This document shows positions 44,309-53,130 of a DNA stretch of 64,000 bases, in pieces. The stretch lies in NCBI GenBank assembly GCA_016712745.1, contig JADJQN010000003.1:744001-808000 (forward strand), read 5' to 3'. The translations under genes and the position numbers were made by a program. The notes beneath the pieces were generated by a model that was not told the DNA's origin, did no database searches, and was given only the letters and a program-made list of their open reading frames with translations. Source of the stretch: Sandaracinaceae bacterium (lineage in GTDB: Bacteria > Myxococcota_A > Polyangia > Polyangiales > JADJQN01). Each line of letters starts with the position of its first letter. Position 1 is the first letter of the stretch.

Positions 44309-45622
44309 GTGCACGTTGAAAAGATCGACGAGAGCTGGTCGGCCAAAGACGTAGCGCTCGCGCTTTCATCGCGCAGCCGCCTGGCATGGTTGGACGGCGA
44401 CGGTACCGGGCGAAGCGGACGGTGGTCCTTCGTGGGAAGCGATCCCGACCAGGTGCGCGCGGTGCACTTTTACGAGGAGCATGCGACCGACCCGCTCGAA
44501 GTGTTGCGCGATCTTTCGTGTGCGCGCTCGCCGGTCGCGGAGATGCCGACGCGAGTTCCAGAGTGGATCGGATTCTTCGCGTACGATGTGGGCTTGCGCG
44601 GTCGCGCACGCGTTGCAGCGAGCCACACGCGGGACCCTAACGTTCCCATCGCGTGGTGGGGCCGCTACGACGCTCTCTTCGCTATCGATCAGCTGACCGA
44701 CGTGCGCTATGTCGTCGGCGATGACGCAGCAGCGTGCGAGCGCCTCATCGCCCGCGTGGCCGAGGGCCTGGCGAATGCGCCGCCGGTTGCCACGATGGGT
44801 GCCGTTGTGTCAGAGGACGGGGCACTGCATGTGAAGCGCGTCGTAGCCGCACTTCATCACATCCGCGAAGGCAATATCTATCAGGTGAACCTCGCGCGCC
44901 GCTTTCACGCGCCCTATGCGGGCTCGCCACTCGCGCTTCAGCTCGCGATGCGCGACGCAAGTGCAGTGCCACTCGGTTTCTACGTGGATACGGGAGAGAG
45001 TTGCGTGATCTCGCGCACGATGGAGTGCTTCCTTGCGTGGGACGGACATCGATTGGTGACGCGGCCGATCAAAGGAACGATTGCACGATCGGGTGCGCAA
45101 GACGCCGTGGATGCGACGAACCTCACCAAGGATGACAAAGAACGCGCCGAGCATTCGATGATCGTAGATCTGATGCGCAATGATCTCGGGCGTGTTGCGG
45201 AGGCGGGCAGCGTCGTCGTGCGGGACCTGCTCACGGTCGAGCCTTATGCCGCTCTCTCGCACTTGGTGTCGACGGTGGAATGCGAAACGCGCGACGACGT
45301 GAGCATTGAGCAGATCTTGCGCGCGACTTTTCCACCCGGCAGCGTGACGGGAACTCCCAAGGTGCGGGCTATGCAGATCATCGAGGAGCTCGAACCGGTG
45401 GCCCGCGGCGTCTATACCGGTGCCGTCGGCATGATCGATCGCGCAGGCGGGTTTTCACTCGCCGTCGCGATTCGAACCGCTGTCGTGCACAACGACGAAG
45501 TCTCGTACTACGCCGGCGGCGGGATCGTCAGCGCCAGCGATCCCGTGAAAGAGCTCGCGGAAACCGACCTAAAAGCCCGCGTCTTCCTCGACGCGGCGAA
45601 GAAGATCAGCCCGATTTTGTGA
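44309..45622 (+). CDS. pabB: Aminodeoxychorismate synthase component I
   Basis: This 437-residue chorismate-utilising enzyme makes 4-amino-4-deoxychorismate for folate. RPIKGTIARS contains the Lys of the PIKGT motif that marks PabB; anthranilate synthase has PIAGT. EGNIYQVNLARRF and FPPGSVTGTPKVRAM are also present. The start is GTG 44309, with a TAGTGT -10-like hexamer exactly 6 nt upstream, so its mRNA may be leaderless. It overlaps convergent typA by 17 bp. Together with folE it is the second folate gene in the window. Confidence 0.92.
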   Translation: MHVEKIDESWSAKDVALALSSRSRLAWLDGDGTGRSGRWSFVGSDPDQVRAVHFYEEHATDPLEVLRDLSCARSPVAEMPTRVPEWIGFFAYDVGLRGRARVAASHTRDPNVPIAWWGRYDALFAIDQLTDVRYVVGDDAAACERLIARVAEGLANAPPVATMGAVVSEDGALHVKRVVAALHHIREGNIYQVNLARRFHAPYAGSPLALQLAMRDASAVPLGFYVDTGESCVISRTMECFLAWDGHRLVTRPIKGTIARSGAQDAVDATNLTKDDKERAEHSMIVDLMRNDLGRVAEAGSVVVRDLLTVEPYAALSHLVSTVECETRDDVSIEQILRATFPPGSVTGTPKVRAMQIIEELEPVARGVYTGAVGMIDRAGGFSLAVAIRTAVVHNDEVSYYAGGGIVSASDPVKELAETDLKARVFLDAAKKISPIL

Positions 45623-47441
45623 TTTGCTCGTCGCGGCGGGGACGCTTGCTGGCATCGAGCACGCGCTTACGAATGCGCACTGCGTCGGGCGTGACTTCGA
45701 CGAGCTCATCGCCGTCGATCCACTCCATCGCAGTTTCGATCGTCATGACCTTGGCGGGCGTGATGTTGGTATTCTCGTCGCGGCCGGCGGTACGAACGTT
45801 GGTCAGCTTCTTTTCGCGAACCACGTTTACGTCAAGATCGTTGGGGCGATTGTGCTCGCCAACGATTTGGCCTTCGTAGACCTTCTCGCCAGGGCTGACG
45901 AAGAAGATGCCACGCGGCTGCATGCCGTTGATAGCGTAGGGAGTAGTGACGCCAACGCGGTCGCTCACCAGAGCGCCGTTGAGGCGACGAAGCATCGGGC
46001 CGCCGTAAGGCTCCCAACCATCAACGACGGTGTTCAAGAGGCCCATGCCGCGCGTCTCCGTGAGGAAGAGCGAACGGAAGCCAATGAGACCACGTGACGG
46101 AATGCGGAACTCGGCGCGCGTGCGACCAAATCCGAGATTGGCCATCTTGACCATCTGACCACGGCGCTGGCCGAGGCTGGTGGTAACGACGCCAACGAAC
46201 GCATCGGGCACGTCGACGACGACAAGCTCGACAGGCTCGCTCTTCACGCCATCGATGTCGCGCGTGACGACTTCGGGCATGCCGAGCGCAACTTCGTAGC
46301 CTTCGCGGCGCATGGTCTCGACAAGAATCGCGATCATGAGCTCACCACGTCCGTACAACATGAAGGTGTCGGCCGAATCGGTGTCTTCAAAGCGCATCGC
46401 GAGATTGCGGCGTGCTTCTTTTTCGAGGCGATCGCGGAGGTGGCGTGAGGTGACCCATTTGCCCGACTGGCCGGCAAATGCTGAGGTGTTCACCAAGATG
46501 CGCACTTTGATGGTGGGCTCTTCGACCTGAATGCGCGGCAAGGCGACCGGATTGAGCTCCGAGGCCAGGGTGTCGCCGATTTGAACGTCGTCCATGCCAG
46601 CAAGTGCGATGATGTCGCCCGCCTCGACGCGCTGTGCTTCGACACGCTTCAGGCCGTCGTACGTGTACAGCATCACTGCCTTCTCACGCGTGGTTTTCTC
46701 GGCGCCGATACGCGAGATGAAGGTGTTTTTATTGATCGCGCCTTCGACAACGCGCGCGATTGCGACACGACCCACGTAGTCGTCGTGCTCGATGTTGGTA
46801 ACGATCGCCTGAAGAGGCTTCGTGGAATCGCCAGTGGGAGGCGGGACGCGAGCGATGATCATGTCGAAGAGCGGACGCAGATCGGTCGCTTCATCGGCCA
46901 TGTTCAGCTTGCAGATACCAAGCTTGCCAACCGCGTAGAGCACGGGGAAATCAGCTTGTGCGTCTGATGCTTCCAAATCGCAGAACAAATCGAAGACTTC
47001 GTTGAGAACTTCGTCGGGACGCGCGTCAGCGCGATCGATTTTGTTGATGACAACGATCGCCGGCATGCCGCGCTCAAGCGCCTTGCCCAAAACGAAACGC
47101 GTCTGGGGAAGCGGACCTTCGGCAGCGTCGACAAGAAGAATGGCGCCGTCGGCCATCATCAAGGTGCGTTCGACTTCGCCGCCGAAATCGGCGTGGCCTG
47201 GCGTATCGATAATGTTGATCTTGGTGTCGCCGTACTGAACGCTCGTCTGCTTCGCGAGGATGGTGATTCCGCGTTCGCGCTCCAGATCGTTCGAGTCCAT
47301 GACTCGGTCTTTGAGCGTCTCGTTCGTGCGGAACGTGCCGGTTTGACGCAGCATCATATCGACGAGCGTGGTTTTGCCATGATCGACGTGGGCGATGATG
47401 GCGACGTTGCGAAGGCGGGATTGTGTGGTCGGTTCAGACAT
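45606..47441 (-). CDS. typA: Ribosome-associated GTPase BipA/TypA
   Basis: This 611-residue translational GTPase helps 50S assembly and stress adaptation. The G domain has AHVDHGKTTLVDMMLRQ, DTPGHADFGGEVERTLMM and NKIDRADA. The C-terminal domain has MANLGFGRTRAEFRIPSRGL and VGVTTPYAINGMQPRG. Length and order are typical. Both ends face other genes: a 17-bp convergent overlap with pabB and a 48-bp divergent gap to the GGDEF gene. Confidence 0.97.
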   Translation of the reverse strand: MSEPTTQSRLRNVAIIAHVDHGKTTLVDMMLRQTGTFRTNETLKDRVMDSNDLERERGITILAKQTSVQYGDTKINIIDTPGHADFGGEVERTLMMADGAILLVDAAEGPLPQTRFVLGKALERGMPAIVVINKIDRADARPDEVLNEVFDLFCDLEASDAQADFPVLYAVGKLGICKLNMADEATDLRPLFDMIIARVPPPTGDSTKPLQAIVTNIEHDDYVGRVAIARVVEGAINKNTFISRIGAEKTTREKAVMLYTYDGLKRVEAQRVEAGDIIALAGMDDVQIGDTLASELNPVALPRIQVEEPTIKVRILVNTSAFAGQSGKWVTSRHLRDRLEKEARRNLAMRFEDTDSADTFMLYGRGELMIAILVETMRREGYEVALGMPEVVTRDIDGVKSEPVELVVVDVPDAFVGVVTTSLGQRRGQMVKMANLGFGRTRAEFRIPSRGLIGFRSLFLTETRGMGLLNTVVDGWEPYGGPMLRRLNGALVSDRVGVTTPYAINGMQPRGIFFVSPGEKVYEGQIVGEHNRPNDLDVNVVREKKLTNVRTAGRDENTNITPAKVMTIETAMEWIDGDELVEVTPDAVRIRKRVLDASKRPRRDEQITKSG

Positions 47442-47489
47442 AGTGGGAATTTCGGGCTGAATAATCTTTCAGCGGGGGCGCCAACTATC

Positions 47490-48467
47490 ATGCCCATGGT
47501 CCCTTCGCAAACCGACGACACGAAACCCCGTGCTACATTGCGAACGGTGACGAGTCGGCGACCGGGACGTCCAAGCGATCCCATCAGCAGCACCCTGAAA
47601 CTGGATGAAGGCATCGACTTTCATGCCCAGGTTGCCAAGACGGTGCGCGAGCAACATTCGCCCGTGCTCGTGGTGCTATCCGGTGGCGATACGGGCGTGC
47701 GCTGTCGCTTGCGCGGCACAATGCTGATCGGGCGAGACCCCGACGCCGATCTTACGCTTTCGGACGCGGGTGTTTCATTTCGCCACGCCCGCATCGAAGA
47801 TCGCGATGATGCATGGGCGATTGTGGACTTGGGCAACACCAACGATACGCAGTTAAATGGCGTGGCCAGCCCGGAATTTCTGCTACACTCAGATGACCGA
47901 ATTTCGTTCGGCGCGACGCAGGTGCGCTTTGAAGTCCAGGACGCTGTCGAGCAGGCCTACGACGCGATGCTCGATCGCCTCATCAATGTGGATGAGCTCA
48001 CAGGCTTGTGGGTGCGGCGGCGTTTCGACAACGAGCTGCGCACGTTGATCGAAGGCGCTCTCTTGAAGAACGCACCGCTTGGGCTGCTCGTGATGGACCT
48101 CGACGGCGTCAAGGCTATCAACGACGCCAATGGACATCTCTTTGGTGCCTATGTAATCGGCGAAGCAGGACGCGTCATCGGCGAGGTCATCGGCGAACGC
48201 GGCATCGCGTCGCGCTTTGGTGGCGATGAGTACGTGGTCGCAGTGCCAGGCGCGGACCTTAATGCGGCCACCGTGATCGGCGAAGAGATTCGCACCGCCA
48301 TCAACGTGAACGCATTTGCGCACGACGGCATCGCGCTGCACCCCGGGATCTCCATCGGAGTCGCGTCGTGTCCGATGCACGGGACGGATGCCGAGACTCT
48401 CTTTCGCGCTGCGGACGAAGCGCTCTACCGCGCGAAGCAGAACGGCAAGAACCGCGTCAGCCAATAG
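47490..48467 (+). CDS. FHA-GGDEF diguanylate cyclase
   Basis: This 325-residue cytoplasmic protein has an FHA phosphothreonine-binding domain (about 58-148, with IGRDPDADLTLSD and FRHARI) and a GGDEF domain (about 165-325). The active loop reads GGDEY (244-248), and the metal residue lies in MDLDGVKAIND. The RxxD product-inhibition site that usually precedes the loop is not present (RGIASRFGGDEY), so cyclic-di-GMP synthesis may lack feedback. FHA input suggests control by a Ser/Thr kinase such as the one at 42392. Confidence 0.9.
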   Translation: MPMVPSQTDDTKPRATLRTVTSRRPGRPSDPISSTLKLDEGIDFHAQVAKTVREQHSPVLVVLSGGDTGVRCRLRGTMLIGRDPDADLTLSDAGVSFRHARIEDRDDAWAIVDLGNTNDTQLNGVASPEFLLHSDDRISFGATQVRFEVQDAVEQAYDAMLDRLINVDELTGLWVRRRFDNELRTLIEGALLKNAPLGLLVMDLDGVKAINDANGHLFGAYVIGEAGRVIGEVIGERGIASRFGGDEYVVAVPGADLNAATVIGEEIRTAINVNAFAHDGIALHPGISIGVASCPMHGTDAETLFRAADEALYRAKQNGKNRVSQ

Positions 48468-48526
48468 CTCGCTGCTGTACGCATGCGGAGTTGACGCGCG
48501 AGAGCCGTGCCACTAGGTGTGGATGC

Positions 48527-49093
48527 ATGACTCTCTTTCGCGCGACGTCCTTCTTCATTTGCCTCGCTGCCGCTGGTTGTTCGGGATGCGGGAGCTCAAC
48601 ATCGCAGGAGAATGCCGCCGCTGCTACGCCAGCGCGTGAAACCGCCTTGGCCGTGAACGACCAGGCTCCCGCATTCAGCGCGCGCGACCAGGCCGGCAAC
48701 ACGCGCACCTTGCAAGAATTCCGCGGCCACCCTGTCGTCCTCTACTTCTATCCGCGCGACGCAACGCCCGGCTGCACACAAGAAGCCTGCGCCTTCCGCG
48801 ATTCATGGGAACGCATCTTGGGCATGGGCGCCTTCGTGCTCGGCGTCTCGACTGACTCCGTCGAATCGCACGCGTCGTTCGCCGCCGAACAACGCCTCAA
48901 CTTCCCCCTTCTCGCCGACCCCGACGAACGCATCATCGGCGCCTACGGCGTAAGCACAACGCTCGGCCTCGCTCACCGCATGACGTACATCATCGATGGC
49001 AACGGACGCATCGCTCACGTCTTCCCCGACGTCGATCCATCGGTGCACGTGGACGAAGTGATTGCGGTGCTCGAACGACTACGCGCGCACTAA
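48527..49093 (+). CDS. bcp: Lipid-anchored peroxiredoxin (BCP/PrxQ type)
   Basis: This 188-residue thiol peroxidase has a lipoprotein signal (AAAGC, Cys18). The PrxQ active site FYPRDATPGCTQEACAFRD has the peroxidatic Cys83 and, five residues later, the resolving Cys88. Most BCP proteins are cytosolic; the lipobox places this one in the envelope. AGGTG lies 8 nt before ATG 48527. It ends 5 bp before repeat copy B. Confidence 0.93.
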   Translation: MTLFRATSFFICLAAAGCSGCGSSTSQENAAAATPARETALAVNDQAPAFSARDQAGNTRTLQEFRGHPVVLYFYPRDATPGCTQEACAFRDSWERILGMGAFVLGVSTDSVESHASFAAEQRLNFPLLADPDERIIGAYGVSTTLGLAHRMTYIIDGNGRIAHVFPDVDPSVHVDEVIAVLERLRAH

Positions 49094-49098
49094 ACACA

Positions 49099-49125
49099 GG
49101 GACGATCGTTTAGTTAAGAAAGTTA
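49099..49125. repeat. GATCGTCCC-family repeat, copy B (left end of bracketed unit 1)
   Basis: GGGACGATCGTTTAG then TTAAGAAAGTTA is the exact reverse complement of the 27 bp at 50038-50064. The two copies form perfect inverted repeats around the SUKH-like gene (unit 49099-50064, 966 bp). The copy lies between convergent gene ends. Confidence 0.9.
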
Positions 49126-49151
49126 CCACGAGGACGCACGGCTGCCCGCGC

Positions 49152-49994
49152 TTACCCGTCTTGCAGCGTGATCGAATAGACCCAGGGATCGGCTGCGCGA
49201 CCCGAGCCGGCTGCACTTATCCGAAGCCGCAGTTTCGCGTCCGGCGCCTGGATAGCGCCCCGATCCATAACGGGTTTGAATCCATGAGTCGTTAGCCAGG
49301 CCATCGCGTCGCTGGCACGCATGTACATAAAGTTCGTTCCGTCGGGCGTTCGCGCTTCGTGTCGACCCGAGAAGAGGGTCAGGCTTTCGACTTTGCCCAG
49401 CTTGCTCTTGACGATGAACGGCGCCTGCTCGCGTGCTGCATCCCCGATCGCGATTCCACCGAGACTCTCGCCAAGTACGAGCTTGTAGTCGAGGACTTCG
49501 TCTGGACGAAGTCGCTGGCTAGCTTCGCGCATCGCTGCAGACCACCGCATATTCGCTTGCCGAGTCATTTCGCCTAGCTCGCCCATTCGCGCAGCAAACG
49601 AAGGATGAGATTTGACTCCGCGCGCGAGGATCCACGCACGAAGCGTGGGCGCGACCGTGCGACCGTCTTCCTCTGGATTGCCATCGTCGCTCGCTAGCAG
49701 GGAGAGGAAATCGCTAAATGATGTGCCAAGGACGGTGATGCCCCCTTCGGAGTCGAAATCGATGACAGTCGCTTTCTCGATATCATCGCTCGACAGGTCA
49801 AGTGTCAGCACGCCACCGCTATAGCTACCCGCGAACGGCAGATAGGCTTTCTCTGCTAGGGCTACGAGCTCGACTTCGTCCGCTGGATAGAAGCGAGTCA
49901 GCGAGCCTTTTCGCCCGAGTTGCCAATCGCCGAATGCGTCTTCGGTTGCAGCGAGATGCTCGATCAGCGCTTGTAGATCTTTCGGCACGCGCAT
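49152..49994 (-). CDS. SUKH (SMI1/KNR4)-like protein
   Basis: This 280-residue protein has a region (about 20-110) with the SUKH pattern: FYPADEVELVALAEKAYLPF, then FAGSYSGGVLTLDLSS, VIDFDSEGG and SFSDFLSLLAS. SUKH proteins are often immunity proteins against polymorphic toxins. The rest (about 110-280) is a separate mixed alpha/beta domain without a recognised family. No toxin gene is next to it. The gene is bracketed by inverted repeats (copies B and C), so it looks like a discrete inserted unit. Confidence 0.6.
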   Translation of the reverse strand: MRVPKDLQALIEHLAATEDAFGDWQLGRKGSLTRFYPADEVELVALAEKAYLPFAGSYSGGVLTLDLSSDDIEKATVIDFDSEGGITVLGTSFSDFLSLLASDDGNPEEDGRTVAPTLRAWILARGVKSHPSFAARMGELGEMTRQANMRWSAAMREASQRLRPDEVLDYKLVLGESLGGIAIGDAAREQAPFIVKSKLGKVESLTLFSGRHEARTPDGTNFMYMRASDAMAWLTTHGFKPVMDRGAIQAPDAKLRLRISAAGSGRAADPWVYSITLQDG

Positions 49995-50036
49995 AGGCGC
50001 AGGATAGCGCAGAACGCGGTTGGACTCGCGCACGCC

Positions 50037-50100
50037 TTAACTTTCTTAACTAAACGATCGTCCCTTCGAAGCGGGGACGATCGTTTAGTTAAGAAAGTTA
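50037..50100. repeat. GATCGTCCC-family repeat, copy C (perfect 27-bp inverted pair)
   Basis: Two arms, 50038-50064 and 50074-50100, are perfect inverted repeats of 27 bp around a 9-bp spacer (TTCGAAGCG). The left arm pairs with copy B around the SUKH-like gene; the right arm pairs with diverged copy D around the next lipoprotein gene. No T-run follows, so a terminator role is unlikely. Confidence 0.92.
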
Positions 50101-50236
50101 TCGCCATGGTGTTCACCGGCCCGTATTGCATGTCGCCTGCGTCGCGTTCGCGTGCAAACGCGTGGCAATGTGCGACGCGCGGCGCCGGGTTTCGACGGAT
50201 TGAACTCCTACTTTCACGCGTGCAACGCACACCTGA

Positions 50237-50647
50237 ATGCAAGAGACCTGGTTGCGGGCGCGTCGCGTTGGAGTGCGTTTGTTCGCGCTGTGCAGCGCAG
50301 GAGTGGTGAGCGCGTGCGTACACGATGCCACCGATACGATTCCCGACACCCCATCTGTGTATGCCGCGCTATCTCAGGACGGGGATCACGACGGTGTGCT
50401 CGACAATCGCGACGAGTGTCCGGCGCGCGCGGTTCGGTTTGTCGGTGAGCAATCGGACAACGGGTGTCCCGGCCCGGCCATTGCGGATCGAGACGGCGAT
50501 GGCGTGTTCGATGATCGCGATGACTGCCCCGACGACTTCGAAGATAGCGACGGAGTTGCTGACTTGGATGGGTGCCCTGATCCCGACTTTCCCGCACCTC
50601 CGCGCATGGCCCTGTTCATTCCCCCGGAGAGGAGTGGCACTTTCTAG
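50237..50647 (+). CDS. Lipoprotein with thrombospondin type 3 repeats
   Basis: This 136-residue lipoprotein has a lipobox VSAC (Cys27) and two to three calcium-binding TSP3 units: DGDHDGVLDNRDECP, DRDGDGVFDDRDDCPDD and DSDGVADLDGCPDPD. In related proteins these repeats lead to an OmpA peptidoglycan-binding domain, which is missing here; the protein ends shortly after with PPRMALFIPPERSGTF. It may be a truncated OmpA-type protein or a short calcium-binding surface lipoprotein. It lies between repeat copies C and D. Confidence 0.78.
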   Translation: MQETWLRARRVGVRLFALCSAGVVSACVHDATDTIPDTPSVYAALSQDGDHDGVLDNRDECPARAVRFVGEQSDNGCPGPAIADRDGDGVFDDRDDCPDDFEDSDGVADLDGCPDPDFPAPPRMALFIPPERSGTF

Positions 50648-50687
50648 GACTACCTCGCGTTTGCGCTGTGCTGAAGCGACGATGGCG

Positions 50688-50715
50688 TTGACTTAATTTA
50701 TTTAACGATCGTCCC
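50688..50715. repeat. GATCGTCCC-family repeat, copy D (diverged)
   Basis: This copy keeps TTAACGATCGTCCCC exactly, while its A/T-rich half (TTGACTTAATTTA) matches the family consensus less well; 22 of 28 positions agree by eye. It is in inverted orientation to the right arm of copy C and closes unit 2 (50074-50715) around the TSP3 lipoprotein gene. Confidence 0.8.
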
Positions 50716-50729
50716 CATGTTACGCCATG

Positions 50730-51200
50730 TTACGGCGGCTCGGGAATGCTTGACGGTTGCGGCGGAGGGGGTACGGCTGCCTCGTACCCTGGTGGAATGG
50801 CCGGTGCTGTTGAGGGCGCTTCGGGGACGGGAATGGGGGCGGCTGACTGCACACGCGCGGCGCCTCGCAAGGGTCCGCCATTAAGCAGAACCGCGACGCC
50901 CGTTCCGAACGCGCCGACGTTTCCGCGATCGATGTGCACGCGTACGACGGCGTCTGCGCCGAGTTTGGCCGCTTCCGTGCGTAGCGCTTCGATGACGTCG
51001 GCTTCGTTCGAGTAAACGCCGTATCCGTTCGCTGCGACGATGGCTATTTCGGTGAAGGTCGGCGGCGGAGGTTCGTTCTCCATCGCAAAGAGCACATCGT
51101 GCGTGGTGTTGGGGACGCGCACCACACCAGTGACGATGCGATAGTTCGATACGCTTCCGCATCCACACACGAGCAACGAAAACGGAAGCAGCGTCTTCAT
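50730..51200 (-). CDS. Lipoprotein with a heavy-metal-binding-like (YbjQ/DUF4156-like) core
   Basis: This 156-residue lipoprotein (lipobox near Cys14, MKTLLPFSLLVCGC) has a core (about 45-110) with VIEALRTEAAKLGADAVVRV, the helix-strand pattern of small lipoproteins in the DUF4156 and YbjQ groups. The tail is Pro/Ala-rich (PPPPQPSSIPEPP). Its ATG overlaps the stop of the next lipoprotein gene by 4 bp (ATGA), so the two are an operon. The role is unknown. Confidence 0.7.
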   Translation of the reverse strand: MKTLLPFSLLVCGCGSVSNYRIVTGVVRVPNTTHDVLFAMENEPPPPTFTEIAIVAANGYGVYSNEADVIEALRTEAAKLGADAVVRVHIDRGNVGAFGTGVAVLLNGGPLRGAARVQSAAPIPVPEAPSTAPAIPPGYEAAVPPPPQPSSIPEPP

Positions 51201-51604
51201 GGCGTGGGCCCAATCAGAAACGCGCGTCCGGACATTTCGAGAGTCGAATACTCGTCCAGACGCGGCACCACGCGCGTGCAGGTCGTCTGCATGCGAAAAC
51301 CGCATGGGTACATTTCGTTCACCCAAGTGGTCTGTGAATCGTATCGCGTGGAGATGCGATCGATGAGGCCGCGATTTCCTCCGAGCTCGGCCACACGTTG
51401 TTTGAAGAGAGGCGCGAGCTCTTCGATGGTTCCGCGACCACGCACGACCACGATGCCAACTTGCGTCGCACCGATGGGAAGCTCCATCGCCGTGAGCGAA
51501 ACGGGACCGGCATTTGCAGCACGCGAGGGCCCGGTGCGAATCGCAGACGATTGCACCGAGCTACACGCTGACAGAAGAATGAATGCGGGAACGAGGTACT
51601 TCAC
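51197..51604 (-). CDS. Small lipoprotein paired with 50730-51200
   Basis: This protein of about 135 residues starts at GTG 51604, five nt after the livF stop, giving a short signal (KYLVPAFILLSAC). A longer frame from 51628 would overlap livF by 20 bp. It has a VGIVVVRGRGTIEELAPLFK segment and four cysteines near the C-terminus. Like its neighbour it may hold a small alpha/beta core. It is probably transcribed from the liv operon by read-through, since no gap separates them. Confidence 0.68.
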   Translation of the reverse strand: MKYLVPAFILLSACSSVQSSAIRTGPSRAANAGPVSLTAMELPIGATQVGIVVVRGRGTIEELAPLFKQRVAELGGNRGLIDRISTRYDSQTTWVNEMYPCGFRMQTTCTRVVPRLDEYSTLEMSGRAFLIGPTP

Positions 51605-51608
51605 AGAA

Positions 51609-52334
51609 TCACGCGTGGGCAGAGTCACCGAGATAGGCGTCTTTCACCCGTGGATCATGTCGCAGTTCTGCCGCATTGCCAGACAAGGCGATCTCCCCCG
51701 AAACAAGCACATAGGCGCGTTGGGCCGTTTCAAGGGCAAGACGAGTGTTCTGCTCGACCAATAGAATGGTCAGCCCCTTCTTCGCAATCGCGCGTACGGC
51801 AGCAAAAATTTCCATCACGAGCTTCGGAGCTAGACCTAGGCTCGGTTCGTCCAGAAGCAAGATGCGCGGCTCGGCCATCATCGCGCGGCCTATCGCGAGC
51901 ATCTGCTGCTCGCCCCCGGAAAGCGTGCCGGCATTCTGGCTCATGCGCTCGCCAAGACGCGGGAAGAGCTCGACGACTTCGCCAAAGCGCTTCTTCATGC
52001 CTTCGGCCTCGCGCTTCACATAAGCACCGAGCTCAAGGTTCTCGCGCACGCTGAGATTGCCGAAGATTGCGCGGCCTTCCGGAACCAACGCAACACCCAT
52101 GCGAGCGATCTCGTGGGTCTCTTTGCCGATCACGCTCTGCCCGAGCGCTTGAATCTCACCGGTCGATTTTGCGAGGCGCATGATCGCTTTGAGCGTCGAG
52201 CTCTTGCCGGCACCGTTCGCGCCGATGAGCGTGACGATTTCACCGGGCATGATATGCAGCGAGATGTTCTTCACGGCCGTGATTCCGCCGTAGGTGACGG
52301 TGAGGTTCTCGATCGAGAGCGCCTTCTCACTCAT
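51609..52334 (-). CDS. livF: Branched-chain amino-acid ABC transporter ATPase LivF
   Basis: This 241-residue ATPase has Walker A GANGAGKSS, the signature LSGGEQQ, and Walker B LLLDEPSLGLAP. LivF-type features include VPEGRAIFGNLSVRENLELG. It pairs with LivG to power LivH/LivM. It overlaps the end of livG by 4 bp. It is the last Liv gene of the operon. Confidence 0.95.
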   Translation of the reverse strand: MSEKALSIENLTVTYGGITAVKNISLHIMPGEIVTLIGANGAGKSSTLKAIMRLAKSTGEIQALGQSVIGKETHEIARMGVALVPEGRAIFGNLSVRENLELGAYVKREAEGMKKRFGEVVELFPRLGERMSQNAGTLSGGEQQMLAIGRAMMAEPRILLLDEPSLGLAPKLVMEIFAAVRAIAKKGLTILLVEQNTRLALETAQRAYVLVSGEIALSGNAAELRHDPRVKDAYLGDSAHA

Positions 52335-53130
52335 GACGCGACCTCTTTGATCTCTTCGGCGGTTACATCTTCACCGAGATAGGCGCGCAGCACTTCGGGA
52401 TGATTGCGCACGTGCTGCGGCGTGCCGTCGGCAATCGTCTCGCCGTGATCCACGCAATGCACATGATCGCACACGCTCATCACGACGTGCATATTGTGTT
52501 CGACGAGAATGATCGTGAGGCCGAACGTGTCGCGTAGCCAACGGATCTGATCCTTGAGCTTGCTTGCTTCGCTGGAGTTCAATCCAGCCGCTGGCTCATC
52601 GAGCAAGATCAGTTTCGGGTCGAGCATCAGAGCGCGCGCGATTTCCAAACGGCGCTGAGAACCGTAGGGCAAGGACCCCGCCTCTTCATTCTTGAAAGGC
52701 ATCAGGCCGAAGACTTCGAGGAGCTCTTCGGCCTTCTTCACGATCTCGCGCTGCTCAGCTTCGTATTTGCCGGTGCGCAGAATCGCCGACATCAGACCGG
52801 TGCGCGCGCGGTGATGCGCTGCCATCAGCACGTTGTCCATTACGGACATCTCGCCGCATACGCGAATGTTCTGAAAGGTGCGACCGATGCCGCTGCGCGC
52901 AATCTTGAAGGGCTTCCATCCACCGATGCTCTGCCCTTGAAAGCGAATCTGCCGCCGTCCGGCGTGTAGACGCCGGTGATCACATTGAAGAGGGTGGTTT
53001 TGCCAGCGCCGTTCGGACCGATGAGTCCGTAGATCTGCTTTTCTTGCACATCGAACGACACGCCACCGATCGCGCGCAAACCGCCGAAGACTTTCTCAAC
53101 TCCCTTGAGAGAAAGAATCGGCGAGCTCAT
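52331..53130 (-). pseudogene. livG: LivG ATPase gene with a one-base frameshift
   Basis: The 5' frame (53130 downwards) encodes LSLKGVEKVFGGLRAIGGVS and Walker A GPNGAGKTT up to YTPDGG. The 3' frame then continues as IRFQGQSIGGWKPFKIARSG and GRTFQNIR, with signature YGSQRRLEIARAL and Walker B LLDEPAAGL. Adding one base near 52950-52955 would restore a 266-residue LivG of normal length. As given, the ATPase is split into 96 and 172 codons. This is a mutation, an assembly error or, less likely, recoding; no slippery sequence is visible. Confidence 0.88.
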
